Of a stretch of DNA of 64,000 bases, positions 62,667 through 64,000 are shown piece after piece. This DNA is from Diplosphaera chodatii. Its lineage: Eukaryota > Chlorophyta > Trebouxiophyceae > Prasiolales > Stichococcaceae. The notes under the pieces were generated by a model. That model did not search any database, was not told where the DNA came from, and saw only the letters and a list, made by a program, of their open reading frames with translations. Both the position numbers and the translations under genes were made by a program. Where the stretch lies: the NCBI GenBank assembly GCA_032358165.1, contig JAALGY010000035.1, forward strand, positions 124,001 to 188,000. Reading direction: 5' to 3'. Numbering within the stretch: the first letter of the stretch is position 1; every line of letters starts with the position of its first letter.

Positions 62667-64000
62667 ATGTCCGACGGCAGCCGCATGCTGCGTTTCACGC
62701 TGCAGAAGTTCCCGGCGACAGGTAACCCCGCAGCATGCCTAAGTGAAGTGGCAATGCTGAAGACATCAGATAATGCTCAGCTTCATATGTCCTTACCTAC
62801 TTCAACAACTACTGCAGGGGATCTGAAGGACGCATGTGGGTTGCCATTTGCCTGCGTGGCGCAGCCATTCGCACGGTCCAGACTTGCACCCCTGGATGCG
62901 CCGTGCGAGCTGAAAGCGAAGGAGATCGCCCGCTGCACCGACTGCTATGCGTAAGCGTGTCTACCGTGCAAGGTATCAAGGCTCAGACGTGGCCAATGTG
63001 GAACTCAACATACACAGTGGTAGCATTTATGCCGGCAGGTACATCAACCGCTACTGCCAGCTGGAGCGAGCTGGTTGGTCGTGCGCACTGTGTGGTCAGT
63101 ACAACGAGCACCTCAGCTTCCACGAGGCCAAGTATGTCACCATTGGCGATCTGGCCCTGCACAGTCAAAACTGCCTGGTGGCAGGACCCTGGACTGTGCT
63201 GACATGAGACCAGGCAGCGCAGCTGATCTGGATGGCATGTGGCAGGTATGGGCGCCAGTCTGCAGTCCACAGGCTTCCGGAGCTGAGGGCAGACTTCGTG
63301 GAGATGGAGTGCGATCCCTGCGAAGGCCTTGACGACAGCGACTCAGATGACGATGAGGTGTCAAGTGATTCAACCTGCACTATGTACAAGCACGGCGGGA
63401 CATTTGTGCCAGATTCCTGCCAGCAGCAGGGCGAATGGGCCTATGAGCAGAAGGGATTGCAATCTGGCATGCAGTCGGTGACGGCATCACAGCTGGAGCA
63501 GCCAGCGGTTCCAGTATACCTGGCGCTAGTGGATGTTTGCTGCGGGGAGGACACGCTGGAGCTCATGCGATCCGCACTGCAGGCGGCTCTAGAAGCGCTG
63601 CCGCCAGCTGCGCGCTTCGGCCTGATCACATACTCGCAGAGGGTGAGCCGACATGGCGGCTATTTGTAGTGAATGCATCTTTGGAAACAGCCTTCGCACC
63701 ATGTGTGTGCAGCGTGCATAGCTTGCATCTTGGCAGCTGCCAGTGTGCCGACGGTGTGCTGGGTCTGCAGCTTTGCTTCAACGACCCGATTGATGAGAGG
63801 GTGCATCATTCCTGGGAGGCCATCTCCTGTCGTCCCATCTCAACCCTCCCCTGCTCTGCAGCTGGGGCTGTATGAGGTTGGGCCTGGCGGCAGCGCCTCA
63901 GTGCGGTACGTGCAGCTGCTGGACGATGACACCGCGCCGACAGCCCTGGAGCTGGAGGATGCGCTGCCGCTGGCGGCGCTGCTGACCCCCGTGGGTCAGG
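62667..64000 (+). CDS. Sec23/Sec24-like transport protein, 3' truncated by window end
   Basis: Member of the Sec23/Sec24 superfamily, of the divergent type found in plants alongside true COPII coat subunits; probably acts in vesicle traffic. ATG 62667 (MSDGSRMLRFTLQKFPAT) starts a 55-nt exon that joins in phase to 62818 onward. Residues LAPLDAPCELKAKEIARCTD lead into the Sec23/24 zinc finger ARCTDCYAYINRYCQLERAG then WSCALCGQYNEHLSF. A linker with LPELRADFVEMECD and an acidic stretch (LDDSDSDDDE) precedes the vWA-like trunk: PVPVYLALVDVC-type strand (here PAVPVYLALVDVCCGEDTLE), AALEALPPAARFGLITYSQR and LGLYEVGPGGSASVRYVQL. The zinc finger has all four Cys. Beta-sandwich, helical and gelsolin domains would lie beyond 64000. 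Confidence 0.85.

Overview
The window is nuclear DNA from a unicellular green alga; Trebouxiophyceae is the best guess but is not proven. The evidence is intron-dense genes with short spliceosomal introns (mostly GTGAG/GTGCG donors and TGCAG acceptors), moderately high GC, and green-lineage genes: a tocopherol-type methyltransferase, a plastid-type Rieske oxygenase, a plant-type Sec23/Sec24-like protein, and the replication proteins MCM2 and primase small subunit. No tRNA, rRNA, CRISPR array or intact transposon was seen. Coordinates given as CDS are gene spans from first to last coding base found; introns lie inside them.

Layout. 1-2401 (+): 3' part of a poly-Q RRM protein. 3384-5595 (+): conserved-looking unknown. 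6115-7971 (-): NEK kinase, divergent from an intronless bacterial-type beta-carbonic anhydrase (8590-9255 +). 9796-13210 (-): GH32 fructosidase/invertase-like gene. 13698-15543 (-): histidine-phosphatase family. 16287-17173 (+): GNAT acetyltransferase. 17339-18531 (-) and 18530-19611 (+): two putative secreted/membrane proteins whose start codons overlap head to head. 21083-23452 (-): two genes with repeated CxxC zinc-ribbon-like modules. 25226-25775 (+): ZSWIM7/SWS1 homologue, followed by an unknown gene with a candidate membrane segment. 27417-29372 (-): tocopherol-type methyltransferase. 29654-32345 (+): a LYR-motif protein and an RlmN radical-SAM rRNA methylase only 28 bp apart. 32841-35208 (-): F-box/LRR protein. 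36262-41418 (+): MCM2. 42329-45830 (-): Rieske oxygenase. 46050-48825: poorly interpretable. 48966-49850 (+): methionine sulfoxide reductase B. 50150-52946 (-): primase small subunit. 53628-55951 and 56096-57956 (+): tandem intron-containing LysR-type regulators. 58822-62063 (-): farnesoic-acid-O-methyltransferase-like/BACK/discoidin protein. 62667-64000 (+): Sec23/Sec24-like protein, cut by the window end.

The genes do not form one pathway. Local themes are replication (MCM2, primase), recombination (ZSWIM7), ubiquitin-adaptor-like proteins (F-box/LRR, BACK/discoidin), plastid metabolism, and bacterial-type genes now in the nucleus (LysR pair, RlmN, beta-CA). The LysR pair is the most unusual content: such regulators are standard in bacteria and some plastid genomes but rare as spliced nuclear genes. 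Several exon joins were checked by codon phase; RlmN, MsrB, GNAT, LYRM and both LysR genes close cleanly in frame, which strongly supports those models.
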